NCBI GenBank assembly: GCA_030159075.1
Contig: BROG01000047.1
Span: 831,501-895,500, forward strand
Direction of reading: 5' to 3'
Length of the DNA: 64,000 nt
From: Atrina japonica
Taxonomy: Eukaryota > Mollusca > Bivalvia > Pterioida > Pinnidae
In this document: one piece after another, positions 34,517-46,252 of the stretch
How the letters are laid out: each line of letters opens with the position of its first letter
How positions within the stretch are numbered: position 1 is the stretch's first letter
Position numbers and translations under genes: made by a program
The notes under the pieces: generated by a model
Database searches by the model: none
What the model was told of the DNA's origin: nothing
The model's input: only the letters and a program-made list of their open reading frames with translations

Positions 34517-36544
34517 ATGACAATGGAATACATTCGTTGGAACGTTTTGTTACTACTGAAATGTTTTGTGTTTTTTACAACGATTCCTGGAGTCAACTTA
34601 GCAGAGTTGTGTAAAATATCTTACACGGGAGGAGATATGACGGCAAACTGTAGTGGAAACCGACTCCAACACATTCCGTATGACATTCAACACAACATCA
34701 AAACCCTGGACTTACGTAACAACTTCCTCCGGGTAATTGATGAAATCGCATTTGCAAAATATGACCTACTGACACATCTTTATCTTCAAAACAACTCTTT
34801 GACCGAACTGAAGAAAGATGCATTTGCACATTTGAAAGACTTAAAGTATTTAGACTTATCAAAAAATGCGTTGACAAATGTGCCCACTCAGTCATTCAAT
34901 GGCCTATCATCGTTACTGGAATTAAATATGCGAGGGAACAAGATAAGTCAAATATACAATGACGCCTTCATAAATTTGCCATCTTTAACATCTTTATATT
35001 TAGATGGAAATTATATCGAGGATATTGGACCAAATGCTTTTAGGGGACTCAACTTTCTTCAATTTCTGGATCTGCAGAATAACGCATTGAAAAGTTTAAA
35101 AGAAAAGACTTTGCAGTCACTGACATATAGATTTAAATCAATTAAATTGTACAACAACCCCTGGTACTGCAACTGTAAAATCAGATGGTTAAATAATTAC
35201 CTCAAAAACAGCAGTCAAGATTTTCCAGTTAAATGGATTTTCTCAGAGGGGGAACCAAAATGTAAAAGCCCTTCAATGTTAAATGGGGCTTTATTTTCCA
35301 CGCTTAACGAAAGTCAACTTTTGTGTCAGATAATTATGTACTCGAGTGGATATGATACCGAGATACAGCAAGGAAAACCAGTAAGATTAATGTGCAAATA
35401 TTATTCGGAACCAGTTTTATTACCTACATGGCTAAAAAATGGAAAAGAAATTCTCCCGAATGATAAAAAAATTGTGATATCTAATGAAGGATCAACAGTG
35501 ATAGAAAGTGTGTTAGCCATGAAGGAATTTCAAAAGGGTGATACAGGAGAGTATAAGTGCTTTGTGCAAAATGCCAGAGGACCGGCATCAATATCATTTG
35601 TTTTATCTTTAAAGGATTACGACCCATCTGTTGAAAAATCTTTAAAAGAAAACGATCCATCAATTAAAACATTAGCCATTTCTGAAACAACGGTAGAAGA
35701 GAAACACACCAATACAAAGACAATTCAGATTGCTTTGTCCGTTGTTGGTGGATTTCTATTTTTGATTCTACTGGTCGGATTTATAGTGTTCTTAGTGATA
35801 AGATGCAAAAGAAAGCAACGACAAAAATTTGAGGAAAGGAGCCAGACCTTCAAGGAGCATTTAAAAACAGCAATACTTAATGAAAAAGATATAATGGAAA
35901 CCAAGAGTGATCTAAAACCCTCTGAAAGTGATACACAAAATCCGAAAGAAAATGATCCTTTATACGATCACGTTGACAAAAATCAGGCAGAACCAAACAC
36001 CTATGTATCATTTCAAGCAAACTTCACAGAACCTCGCAATATGAACGAGCTTTTTAATGATACAAGCAAAACAAAAAGCAGTGATAGTTCTCAGTGTGAA
36101 TCAACGTCCCCACTTCTAGACAATTGTTCGCCAATTTTGTGCGAGTCGTATGACCCACTTTATGAGTTATCACAAAACAATTCATATTATCATAGTCCGA
36201 GACTAATACCAAAAGCTAGTACGATGAACTCGAGGTACTTACCTTCTGAGAGTTCTTACGATACTTATCTTTCTTATACACCCTACAGTACCTTAACTAA
36301 TTCAGGACAGTATTCCATGCCGCCAAATAACCAAGGCAAATATGCCACATTGCCTGGCAAGAGAAGTGCTTCAACCACATATCTCTATCCACTGCCACCT
36401 AAAAAGCCGCCTCGATTATTTCACTCTAGGGATAGTATGTCCCTAAATTCACAGACTTCTCAAAGTACTGACAATGGAGAGCATATGCCAAGGTTATCAT
36501 TGCCAAAGCCAGGGACAGTGGATAGATTTGGAACAGCAGTATGA
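34517..36544 (+). CDS. Leucine-rich repeat and Ig-domain transmembrane receptor (kekkon/AMIGO/LRIG-like), single coding exon
   Basis: 675 codons, intact, with no introns in the coding part. Residues 1-28 are a signal peptide (WNVLLLLKCFVFFTTIPG). An N-terminal LRR cap follows (C32, C45), then six LRRs at about 61-204 with LDLRNNFL, LYLQNNSL, LDLSKNAL, LNMRGNKI, LYLDGNYI and LDLQNNAL. A C-terminal cap (WYCNC, C218/C220, C249, C270) is followed by one Ig domain with C293, W305 and DTGEYKC (C348). The transmembrane helix is about 404-428, then a basic KRKQRQK stop-transfer. The 245-residue tail has candidate phospho-tyrosine sites (DPLYDHV, DPLYEL, KYATLPG), an SH3 ligand PKKPPR (628-633) and a class I PDZ ligand at the end (TAV). 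Extracellular NxS/T sites occur at 44, 92, 231 and 264. LRR-Ig receptors of this layout act in neural adhesion or growth-factor-receptor modulation; the exact orthologue is not assignable. Start: ATG 34,517 or 34,523; the second has the better context (ACAATGG). Confidence 0.92.
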   Translation: MTMEYIRWNVLLLLKCFVFFTTIPGVNLAELCKISYTGGDMTANCSGNRLQHIPYDIQHNIKTLDLRNNFLRVIDEIAFAKYDLLTHLYLQNNSLTELKKDAFAHLKDLKYLDLSKNALTNVPTQSFNGLSSLLELNMRGNKISQIYNDAFINLPSLTSLYLDGNYIEDIGPNAFRGLNFLQFLDLQNNALKSLKEKTLQSLTYRFKSIKLYNNPWYCNCKIRWLNNYLKNSSQDFPVKWIFSEGEPKCKSPSMLNGALFSTLNESQLLCQIIMYSSGYDTEIQQGKPVRLMCKYYSEPVLLPTWLKNGKEILPNDKKIVISNEGSTVIESVLAMKEFQKGDTGEYKCFVQNARGPASISFVLSLKDYDPSVEKSLKENDPSIKTLAISETTVEEKHTNTKTIQIALSVVGGFLFLILLVGFIVFLVIRCKRKQRQKFEERSQTFKEHLKTAILNEKDIMETKSDLKPSESDTQNPKENDPLYDHVDKNQAEPNTYVSFQANFTEPRNMNELFNDTSKTKSSDSSQCESTSPLLDNCSPILCESYDPLYELSQNNSYYHSPRLIPKASTMNSRYLPSESSYDTYLSYTPYSTLTNSGQYSMPPNNQGKYATLPGKRSASTTYLYPLPPKKPPRLFHSRDSMSLNSQTSQSTDNGEHMPRLSLPKPGTVDRFGTAV

Positions 36545-37670
36545 TAACGGATTTACTTTTGACATTGTTTTTATATATTCCAGAAACTTCACTGAATGTA
36601 ATCATTAAATCTAACATCACCTAAGTCGGAACAAAATTGTCTCAACAGGATAAAGAGTTATGACCCTTTTTGTACTTCAGCTCTATAATAATCAAGTGCA
36701 TCATTTTTATTGGTTTGATTGTGGTTTTGTTTTTGTTTATTGGGTTTTTTTTTTATTAGCTATATCATTCATAATTTAGTTATAAAAATGGGGCCAAGAA
36801 ATATATATATATATATGACTTTGGTGTACAAATGTATTTAAAATAGAACACACCCCAAAATATTTTAGCCCTTCGCTTGATACTTCCCTAAATTACCTGC
36901 CTAGCTCCTTTTGCTTATCTGAATTTTGTTTTTCTGTAACTTTGATAGTAAAATCCATACAACCTGGCGGTGTGGTCAGTCTTGCGAACCCTTTCTTGAC
37001 CCGGACCAGTTAAAATTTTAGGTAATAAAGTAATAACATTCAAATTAAACTGACTTAAGAGTAATTGTTCCTACATGTCACCATACATAAGAGAGTATCC
37101 AGTAAGGAATAGAACCTTTTTCCTGTGCAGCTTATCATAACCAAAAAGTGAGTAGAACCATCTGTATGATAATCAGGTTACTCTGTCCCGCCATCTTGAA
37201 TCGGATAATAATACCAAACCAAAAACCTCCCAAAACATTTCCTGAAACTTTGCTTGAGATACATCAAACAAACAAAATTTAGAGATGACCTAAATGGAAC
37301 AATGAAAGTTCCCTCTACTTGTATCTAATGTAATGTTGTTGTAACATTGAATCTTTTCATTATATCTTTACGTAGCTATTATCTAGTTGATTTTCACAAT
37401 AAATTTTTCAGATACATGAATTTTAAGAAACTCAGTTTTAGCTAATTATTTACTTGCATGTTGTTGTTTTTTTATCCAAATATAAACAGGGTACACTTTG
37501 AGTAGATGTCCTGTTGTACAGAACTGATTTTTTAAGGTAAACTGTACTACAAAGGGTATCTTTTAGTAATATTGTGTTTTACGCCAAATTTTCATAACTT
37601 TTGATTTACATGACTTTAGTACTTTTACTACAAAAATATCAAAATAATCCATATACAAATGTGCAACCCT
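36545..37670 (+). other. Probable 3' UTR and downstream spacer of the LRR-Ig gene
   Basis: Two stop-proximal TGA/TAA triplets follow the coding end. The first AATAAA in the sense direction is at 37,024-37,029, with another near 37,399; either could serve polyadenylation. The rest is AT-rich without a recognised feature. Confidence 0.4.
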
Positions 37671-39400
37671 ACATCGTAAGTCCTAGCTGATTATACAGGA
37701 AGGTAATAAGTAATTAAAACTGAAAGTTATAAATCATAGTATGATACAGGTAATAAGTAATTAGAATTAAGTCCTAACTGATTATACAAGACAGGTAATA
37801 AGTAATAAAAACTGTTAATTATAAATTATACTACCAAACAGGTAAATGGTAATTAAAAATTGTAAGGCAGGACTGATTATACCATGGAGATAATAGGTAA
37901 TTAAAACTGTAAATTATTCATCATATTACGATACAAGTAATAGGTAATTAGAAACGCTACGTCACAACTGATAATACCATACAGGTAATGGGTAATTAGA
38001 AACCCTAAGTCCTACCTGATTATACAAGACAGGTAATAAGTATTTAAAACTGTAAATTATAATCTTATTACAATACAGGTTATAGTTAATTAAAAATCCT
38101 AAGTCACGACTGATAATACCATACAGGTAATAAGTAATTAGAAACCCTATATCATTACTGATAATACCATACAGGTAATAAGTAATTAGAAACCCTATGT
38201 CATTACTGATAATACCATACAGGTAATAAGTAATTAGAAACCCTGCGTCATTACTGATAATACCATACAGGTAATAAGTAATTAGAAACCCTGCGTCATT
38301 ACTGATAATAACGGTACCATACAGGTAATAAGTAATTAGAAACCCTATGTCATTACTGATAATACCATACAGGTAATAAGTAATTAGAAACCCTATGTCA
38401 TTACTGATAATACCATACAGGTAATAAGTAATTAGAAACCCTATGTCATGACTGATAATACCATACAGGTAATAAGTAATTAGAAACCCTGTGTCATGAC
38501 TGATAATACCATACAGGTAATAAGTAATTAGAAACCCTGTGTCATGACTGATAATACCATACAGGTAATAAGTAATTAGAAACCCTGTGTCATGACTGAT
38601 AATACCATACAGGTAATAAGTAATTAGAAACCCTATGTCATGACTGATAATACCATACAGGTAATAAGTAATTAGAAACCCTATGTCATGACTGATAATA
38701 CCATACAGGTAATAAGTAATTAGAAATCCTATGTCATTACTGATAATACCATACAGGTAATAAGTAATTAGAAACCCTGCGTCATTACTGATAATACCAT
38801 ACAGGTAATAAGTAATTAGAAACCCTATGTCATGACTGATAATACCATACAGGTAATAAGTAATTAGAAATCCTATGTCATGACTGATAATACCATACAG
38901 GTAATAAGTAATTAGAAATCCTATGTCATTACTGATAATACCATACAGGTAATAAGTAATTAGAAACCCTGCGTCATTACTGATAATAACGGTACCATAC
39001 AGGTAATAAGTAATTAGAAACCCTGTCATTACTGGTAATACTGGTACCACACAGGTAATAAGTAATTAGAAACCCTATGTCATTACTGATAATACCATAC
39101 AGGTAATAAGTAATTAGAAATTCCATGTCAGGACTGATAATACCATACAGGTAATAAGTAATTAGAAATTCCATGTCAGGACTGATAATACCATACAGGT
39201 AATAAGTAATTAGAAATTCCATGTCAGGACTGATAATACAATACATGTAATAGGAAATTAGAAACCCCAATTCATGAATGATAATAAAATACAGAAAATA
39301 GTTAATTAGAAAGTCCAAGTACGGACTGATAATACAAAACAGGTAATAACTAATTAGAAACCCTAAGTTATAATTTTGGCTACAAGTAATTAGAATATCC
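37671..39400. repeat. 48-bp minisatellite array with homogeneous core
   Basis: The unit is ACCATACAGGTAATAAGTAA, TTAGAAACCCTATGTCATTA, CTGATAAT. The core (about 38,105-39,240) has about 24 near-identical copies, while both edges are strongly diverged. Two insertions of GGTACC-type sequence (AATAACGGTACCATAC near 38,309 and 38,988) suggest block duplication. Because 48 is divisible by three, the minus strand is open for 362 and 141 codons (about 16-residue repeats, GFLITYYLYGIISNDI). No signal peptide, start context or non-repeat domain supports a real protein. Confidence 0.93.
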
Positions 39401-39782
39401 AAGTCATCATCTGGTCAACAGTTGTGCAAATTTTTTTTTTCAAAATGAAATATTTCCCCAAGATATTTATAAACCAAACATACCTGCTATTAATGTATCA
39501 TTTCATTTTTAAATGAATGCCCTAAATTGTTTTTGTTTGTGACTAGAAGCTTTTTTTAAGTGCTATATTATTTGCAATAGAGCTATCATTCATGACTAGA
39601 ACAAGGTAAAGATACTGTCAATCCAGTGATTACTTTGCAGTTTCACTTGTTAGCAAGTTTATTAAAGGGAGATAATCAGGTTAGTAATACTTTTGGACAC
39701 AGCTTGTAATTTTTAAGGTGTCTATGATCAATAAATTTTACTGAAATATATGATTACTATACATACATAAAATGTACATGTT

Positions 39783-39783
<1 letters not shown>
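39401..39783. other. Spacer, nothing recognised
   Basis: AT-rich, no supported feature. Confidence 0.5.

Positions 39784-39860
<77 letters not shown>
39784..39860. repeat. (TA)n microsatellite
   Basis: About 38 uninterrupted TA dinucleotides. Confidence 0.97.
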
Positions 39861-39864
<4 letters not shown>

Positions 39865-40114
39865 CAAATCTGATTAATAAAATTTCAACCAGTGTCATAC
39901 ATTTTCATCATTTTCTTCAAATTTAATTTTTTTTATTTAGTATTGGTTCACACAGCGATGAAATGTATTTGTAGCAAAACAGTACAGTATCAAAATATTT
40001 GGACTAACTGGTTTTGGCTATTCTTAAACTTGGAAAATGTTTATGTAGCTTTACAGTTTATTAATATGCACCTTTAATCATAAAAATATTTTGCTTGTGT
40101 AAGCTGTCGGTAAG

Positions 40115-40196
40115 CATTACCCCTTGAGGCACATTTGGACTGGTCTAACTCACTGATTTACAATAGTCCATTGTATTTCTGGGGCTAATGGGTAAA
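40115..40196 (-). mobile_element. MITE-A copy, ends worn
   Basis: CATTACCCCTTGAGGCACAT, TTGGACTGGTCTAACTCACT, GATTTACAATAGTCCATTGT and TCTGGGGCTAATGGGTAA. The terminal TTAA motifs have decayed. Confidence 0.6.
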
Positions 40197-40271
40197 AAAC
40201 TAGATTCGGCAATAATTGACAAAATTCTGTACATGGACATTTCTATGGTCAAATATTATATATCATCAAGA

Positions 40272-40590
40272 TTGATTGTTTGTTGTTTTACATCCCGTCA
40301 AGAATTTTTCACTTATATTGAGATGTCACCAGCTTTAGGTGAAGTGCTACAAATTTTGACCTGTGCTATGGATTGACACCAATGTAGTGACGGTTCTTTT
40401 ACATGCCACACCTTCCACAACATGGGCCCTCAGTTTTCAGTGTCATCCGAAAAATTTGTGACTTTCGCCTTGTGCTTGGTGAAGGAACAGTCACTACCAT
40501 TTTGAAAGTCTTTGGTATGACCCGGTCTGGGAATTGGACCCAGGACCTTCTGGTTGCTAGTCCAACTACCACTCAACCACCGCAAGCGGT
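40272..40590 (-). mobile_element. SINE-2, near full length
   Basis: On the minus strand it begins CCGCTTGCGGTGGTTGAGTG (A box TGGTTGAGTGGTAG) and then has B box GGGTCCAATTCCC. The body contains CACCAAGCACAAGGC, AAAATTTGTAGCACTTCACC, AGCTGGTGACATCTCAATAT and AGTGAAAAATTCTTGACGGG. It matches the 42,546 element in order and spacing, with a slightly different tRNA-like head. Confidence 0.8.
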
Positions 40591-40794
40591 ATATATTATC
40601 TAGTAAAAGTTTATCTATTTCACATTTCTTTCTAATTGATGTTATGTTTTCCATCTAAATAATGGCACTCCTACAAGTAGGTACTGTAAATATTAATGTT
40701 ACAAAACTGCCAGTGCCAAACACTACACTGTCAGTGGTATGGTCTTACAATCTTAATACATGTATTTGAACTACGAATATAGCATACACTTGCT

Positions 40795-40930
40795 TAAAGG
40801 GGCATTAGCTGTGTTCACCCCCCCTCAAAAAAAAAAATTGTAATTTTTTCTACTTTTACTATTTGCACCTGATGAACAATAACAAATAAGAGCTATACAC
40901 TGGCGTAAAAAAATCTTATATTTATATAAA
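40795..40930 (+). repeat. Interspersed repeat (AAGGGGCATTA family)
   Basis: CTTAAAGGGGCATTAGCTGT, then TTTGCACCTGATGAACAATA and ACAAATAAGAGCTATACACT. Same block order as the minus-strand copy at 29,805. The 70-bp tandem repeat at 54.9 kb also contains the GAGGGGCATTAGCTGTGTT start. Confidence 0.65.
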
Positions 40931-41504
40931 TTTTGTAAAAATAAAGGTCATGTCCAGTGTGGTATTCATATACTAATACCGTACATTGGGATATTTTGGC
41001 ATCATTAAAATTTGGCCACTCTGGCCATAAAATGAAGGTTATTTTTTGGTCAGTTAAATTTTGGCTATTTATGTTTATATCATGTTTAAATATGACCTAC
41101 CATCAGATCTCGATCTTTTCATGTTGAACATTCCTGGTATTTGAAATTTTAAAATACTAAATACTAAAAAATGTCGGTAGAATAATTAGAATTGATGCAT
41201 CACATGGAATAAGGTTAATGTCCACACAATGTTATCAGAAGAAACATTGTTTACATATTTTGCATGGTTTAATTTTGGCCAATATAACAAACCATCAAAC
41301 CTGTCTCCTTTATAGGTAATTTAACACAAAACAAGTCATATGACTAAACCGAGACTGAAATATTTGTAACCAGATTTATATCCATTGCTGATGTTACAAT
41401 AAAAAAGATATTTTAAATTCTCTGTTTTTCCTACTTATTTATAGCAGATATATTGTTTTATGGCATGTTATAGAGATGTAAGTCATGTTAATTTATACAA
41501 TCGT
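40931..41504. other. AT-rich spacer
   Basis: ATTTTGGC(C/T)A-type words recur (near 40,998, 41,015, 41,065 and 41,273) without a clear period. No gene. Confidence 0.45.
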
Positions 41505-42545
41505 GTTAGTAACAGCTGTGTGGCAATGGTAGCCCATACCTGCCACTCCACCTGTAAAGGTACTTTATCACCAATTGTATGGCAATTGTAGGCCATATAT
41601 GCCATTCCACTTGTAATGGTACCCTATCACCGAGTTGTATGGCAATGGTATCCCATACAAGCCAGTACACTTGTTAAGGTACTTTATCACCAAATTGTGT
41701 AGTAAAGGTAACCCATACACGTCAATACACTTCTAAAGGTACTCTATATCACCGAATTGTGTGGCAATGATATCCCATACAGGTCACCCCACTTGTAAAA
41801 GTACTCTATCACCAAATTGTATGGCAATGGTTGCTCATACATGCCAGTACACTTGTAAAGATACTACATCACTAGATTGTATCATAAAGGCAGCCCATAC
41901 AAGCCACTATACTTGTAAAGGTACTCTATCACCAAATTGTGTAGTAAAGGTACATGTAGCCCATACATGCCACTACACTTGTAAAGGTACTCTATATCAC
42001 CAAATTGTGTAATAAAGGTACATGTAGCCCATACATGCCAGTACACTTCTAAATTGCATGGCACTGTTAGCTCATTACATGCCACTACACTTGTAAAGGT
42101 ACTCTATCACCAAATTGTATGGCGATGGAAGCCCATACATGCCACTACACTTGTAAAGGTACTCTATCACCAAATTGTATGGCAATGGAAGCCCATACAT
42201 GCCACTACACTTGTAAAGGTACTCTATCACCAAATTGTATGGCAATGGAAGCCCATACATGCCACTACACTTGTAAAGGTACTCTATCACCAAGTTGTGT
42301 GGAAATGGTAGCCCATACATGCCACTACATTTGTAAAGGTACTCTATCTCTGAGTTGTGTGGCAATGGTAGCCCACACATGCCACAAGATTTGTTATTTT
42401 AATGATACTCTATCACCAAGTTGTATGGCAATGGTTGCCCATATTTGCCAGTGCACTTGTAAATGTATTCTATCACCAAGTTGTGTTGCAGTGGTAGCCC
42501 ATACATGCCACTCCACTTGTAAAGATACTCTATCACCAAACTGTA
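41505..42545. repeat. 60-bp minisatellite array
   Basis: Unit TGTATGGCAATGGTAGCCCA, TACATGCCACTACACTTGTA, AAGGTACTCTATCACCAAAT. About 17 copies; the middle (about 42,060-42,300) is almost homogeneous and the edges are diverged. The period is a multiple of three, so both strands are open for up to about 147 codons (HTCHYTCKGTLSPNC repeats). These are artefacts. The array is interrupted at 42,546 by a SINE and resumes at 42,819. Confidence 0.93.
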
Positions 42546-42818
42546 GAGCTGGCCTGGCTTAGTCTGTGGCGCTCTCGACTCTTGATCGTGAGGTTGAATC
42601 CAGCCGGCGGCATAATGGTTTCCTGTCCTTCGGATGAGACAGTAAAAATAGAGGTCCCGTGTTGCAGTTGGTGTTGGCATGTTAAGGAACCCTCACAGCT
42701 CAATGACCGTAAGTGCCGAGCATAGGCCAAAATTTGAAGCCTTTCACCGGCATTTGGTGATGTCACCATATGAGTGAAAGATTCTTGACTGGGACATTAA
42801 ACAACAATAAACAAACAA
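42546..42818 (+). mobile_element. SINE-2, full length, inserted in the 60-bp array with 11-bp target-site duplication
   Basis: The head is tRNA-like, with an A-box region GGCCTGGCTTAGTCTGTGGC and a B box GAGGTTGAATCCAGCC. The body has GAACCCTCACAGCTCAATGA, CCGAGCATAGGCCAAAATTT, TTTCACCGGCATTTGGTGAT and GAGTGAAAGATTCTTGACTG. The tail is CATTAAACAACAATAAACAA. ACCAAACTGTA flanks it on both sides (42,535-42,545 and 42,819-42,829), and the satellite unit is continuous once the SINE is excluded. Confidence 0.93.
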
Positions 42819-42880
42819 ACCAAACTGTATGGCAATGGTAGCCCATACATGCCATTACACCTGTAAAAGGTATTTTATTT
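42819..42880. repeat. Last unit of the 60-bp array
   Basis: ACCAAACTGTATGGCAATGG, TAGCCCATACATGCCATTAC, ACCTGTAAAAGGTATT. One copy beyond the SINE insertion. Confidence 0.85.
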
Positions 42881-43151
42881 CTTATTATTCTATTCATCTT
42901 TTTTCTATCATAAAATATTTCTATTAACTTTAAATTTTTTAAATTGTGTCTCAGGTAAACAATCTATACCATCTTAAACACTTAAGAGTAACGCAATAAA
43001 TAAACAGATTTTTTTATTTTAGATGTGTTGTTGTATTCATAAAATTTATCTGCAACACTCCAGAAAGCAATGACCCCAACTTTAACCATTTCATAATAAT
43101 GGCACAGCTTTTGACTATTGTACATAATGGTATTACAATTGATAGACAACA

Positions 43152-43157
<6 letters not shown>
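42881..43157. other. Spacer, nothing recognised
   Basis: AT-rich, no feature. Confidence 0.4.
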
Positions 43158-43216
<59 letters not shown>

Positions 43217-43218
43217 GT
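43158..43218. repeat. (CTGT)n-(CT)n microsatellite
   Basis: CTGTCTGTCTGTCTGT followed by about 40 bases of CT with one TTT interruption. Confidence 0.95.
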
Positions 43219-44040
43219 AGAAGATCATTTAAGATAGATTGGCCAATCAAAAATGCCAGATTTTCATTCTGGTGTAATATGTTTTAAGGTGTGGTTTACT
43301 CAGTTGCTATATACATATTACAAATCATAGCAATCCGTAGCCAACCTATGTATATTGAAAAATAAATAAACTACCTTTGTTTATATAATGATATACCTGT
43401 TCATGTATCTACATATATTTGTACAACAGGATATTAACTCCACTCTAGAACAATGTAGTGCTCTGAACTTTAAGTATTGCTCTCAAATGTAAATATTATA
43501 CTCTGATATGAAATACATACTGTTCTAAAGGATGTACTTTAACAAAAGTCCACAGTCAGGTTTTCAAATTTAAATTGGTTACATTATTAATACATATATA
43601 TTATAATGAAAACAGAAGGGTGAAAGATTTATATCCCATTATAGCCGGATTTCGATATATGTAATTAGGTCAGATTACAGGTTATAATGTCTGGTGACTG
43701 ATATCAAGTTACGTAAGGTAACTTAATTATACAAAATGAAATCATGTATCACAGAAAGAAAAAAAAAACAATAGATATCATAATTCTTCATTATACAGAA
43801 CTGAAGAAACATGATGAAACTGTCATTGGACAATTTTTATGTTTGTTACATGTAAACACGCACTCACAAACACAACCAGAATATGCAAGAGATACTACAT
43901 ACATATATTACAATAGTTAATAGAAGACAACAAAGCTCGCTGAAATGGGTGTAAATTTTCAAAATAGGTATTTGGCCCATAGCTGGAAGATTTTATGGTC
44001 AAAAGACCAGTAGATATTTTGATTTCAGCTCAGGATGAAA
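43219..44040. other. Spacer, nothing recognised
   Basis: AT-rich. No exon or repeat relationship was established. Confidence 0.45.
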
Positions 44041-44670
44041 AGTTTGAATAGTTGGATAAAGTTCAAGGTTAAGATCACTAGGTCAAAAGTCTAGGTACCA
44101 AGTGAAAGGTCTGGTCATAGGAAATCTATATGTGAAATATCAAAGCCCTATCCTTCATGATTTAAAAGCTATAGCTGGGTTTAAGTTTCTGAAAAGTAGG
44201 TCAAAGTCCAAGGTCACTAGGTCAAATGTCAATGTACCAAATGAAAGCTCTGGACATAAGAAATCTATTTGAGAAATATCAAAGCCCTAAGAAGCTTAAA
44301 AGATATAGCCAAGGTTAAGTTTAAGTAAAGTAGGTCAAATTCCTAGGTCAAGGTCACTAGGGCAATGATCAAGGTACCAAATGAAAGCTCTGGTCATAAG
44401 TCATCTACAAGGGAAATATCAAAGCCCTATCGATATCCCTCATGGTTTATTAGATACAGCCAAGGTTAAAGTTTTTGAAAAGTTGGTCAAAGTTCAAGGT
44501 CATTAGATCAAAAGTCAAGGTACCAAATGAAAGCTCTGGTCATAAGGAATCTATCTGTATAACATAAAAATCCTGTCCCCTGCAGTTAAAAAGATATAGG
44601 TCAGGTTAATGTTTTGTCTACCAATGCTGATGACGAAGACACGGAGGTATGGCATAAGTTCTGACTTTTG
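44041..44670. repeat. Tandem repeat of about 140-147 bp, four copies
   Basis: AAGGTCACTAGGTCAAAAGT, then AGGTACCAAATGAAAGCTCT, GGTCATAAG, AAATATCAAAGCCCTAT, AAAAGATATAGCCAAGGTTA and AGTAGGTCAAAGTTCAAGG recur at about 44,072, 44,211, 44,351 and 44,497. The last copy runs into GATGACGAAGACACGGAGGT. Confidence 0.85.
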
Positions 44671-46140
44671 TCCAGGTGAGCTAAAAATGTTTGCATCAAA
44701 ATCAAAATCAAACAAGTGAAAAGCTATAAAACTAAACTACCAATTTGTAGTTAATATTTTGTAAATAATTTATATATGTATATTGAACAGATCCTGTCAC
44801 TTTTATACACAGATTATTTTGTTTAGATTGATAAACAAATCCACATGTTCAATCTTGAAATAAGATGTTAAGGTTTGCTTCACACATTTATTCTGTAAAC
44901 AATTCCTGACCATGTGCTATTCCAAGCAAGAATAAACACAGAGACTAGACTACATTAATTTTGGAGAGAAAACTAATCAATATTTCTATTTGCAAGACAA
45001 AACCAGATGAAAATTACAATTTTCTCCAGTTAATTCAGTAATATAGAGATATATGAAGCTGCATGTGATCTGTATGAATGTACAGTAGTTGGCCATGAGT
45101 GGTTTAATTTAGTTTCACGATATATTCTTAGTAAATTCATCTATTTTCAACAACTTCTAGATAATTTGTCTTTTATCCAATTTTAACAAAACTTGATTCA
45201 TAAAATATTGAAGTTTTGGTACTCATTTGGTAGAAATTACATTGCAATCCATTTAATGTTTCAAGAGAAATATATTATTCTTTGTGAAGGTAACATAATA
45301 TTTCTGTTTACTTTTATGTAAGTAATTTATGCATGTCAACAAACAAAAATATGATCAAAACTAGGCCCAGACACCCAGGGTTAAGCGTGCCATTTTTCAT
45401 TTATTTTGGATGTCTACCAAACGGAGAGGACAATATCAAACATTAACGTGACAAATGCAGAAATATTAAGGATATACAGTGAAATTCACTTTTGGGAACA
45501 TACATATATTTATGGCCAACTACTGTACAATAACATGTATCCGTGCTTTTATTCCCAGGATTGATGAAAATCCTTCATTAAACATGGAATCAAAGTGGAA
45601 ACCCTCAATGTGAGACTGATGTTATTGACTAGCGAGACTGCAATGACCTTTGTTTATCATTCTAAAAGCTATCATTGGAAGATATCATTGGAAGATATCA
45701 TTTCTTCTTTGTACAAATTAAGTAAAAGTTCTTGCCCTACTTAGACATGACACTGGACCTCAGTCACCATAACCATTTCACTTTTAAGTATCTGAACGGT
45801 GTGCTACTGTTTTAGACAATATTGACCTTAGGGATAACAGGGTTTTCTCTCCCGAAAGACCTATGGCTGTCATTTCCTATGCCTCTTGTGTGTCCCAGTA
45901 AACCCAGATTTAGAAATTCTTGATCATCAGTGAGATTTACAATAGGTTGGAATGAAATTTATATACTGAATAAATACAATTCTTTTTGATGATCGCATGG
46001 ATAGTATTTTTACACAACAACTTTTCACAAAATATTTAAGAAAAACAACTTTCCAGATTTTCTGGGACTCACAGTAAGGCTTGACAACAGTCAATACATG
46101 CATTTTGGGAGTGAACAAACTCATATTGCATGTAGTATTA
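44671..46140. other. Spacer, nothing recognised
   Basis: Contains a short duplication, ATCATTGGAAGATATCATTG, near 45,672. No coding exon found, including when searched for the missing YIPF5 membrane-domain exons on the minus strand. Confidence 0.45.
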
Positions 46141-46252
46141 TAATGTTGTATAAAACTTTGATTTTAAATCATACAGCTTTGAAATCTGACAGTGGTCTTA
46201 ACCATTCTTTGAAATGGACAGGTCCAAATGTGATTTCAGGGGTTGATGATAT
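46141..46252 (-). mobile_element. MITE-B, partial copy
   Basis: AACTTTGATTTTAAATCATA, then TCTGACAGTGGTCTTAACCA, TTCTTTGAAATGGACAGGTC and TTTCAGGGGTTGATGATATA. It matches one half of the copy at 53,393 in the same orientation. Confidence 0.65.

Noticed and set aside
37962..39402. 362- and 141-codon frames with a 16-residue hydrophobic repeat, looking like a multi-pass membrane protein
   Set aside because: Wholly explained by the 48-bp tandem repeat. No unique N- or C-terminal sequence, and it fades where the repeat diverges.
41761..42562. Cys/His-rich repeat frames (HTCHYTCKGTLSPNC) resembling zinc fingers
   Set aside because: Product of a 60-bp satellite. Frames on both strands are equally open, and the zinc-finger look is a coincidence of CACTTGTAAAGG/CCATACATGCC.
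42399..42769. Minus-strand frames of 78-93 codons
   Set aside because: They read SINE-2 and satellite sequence in reverse.
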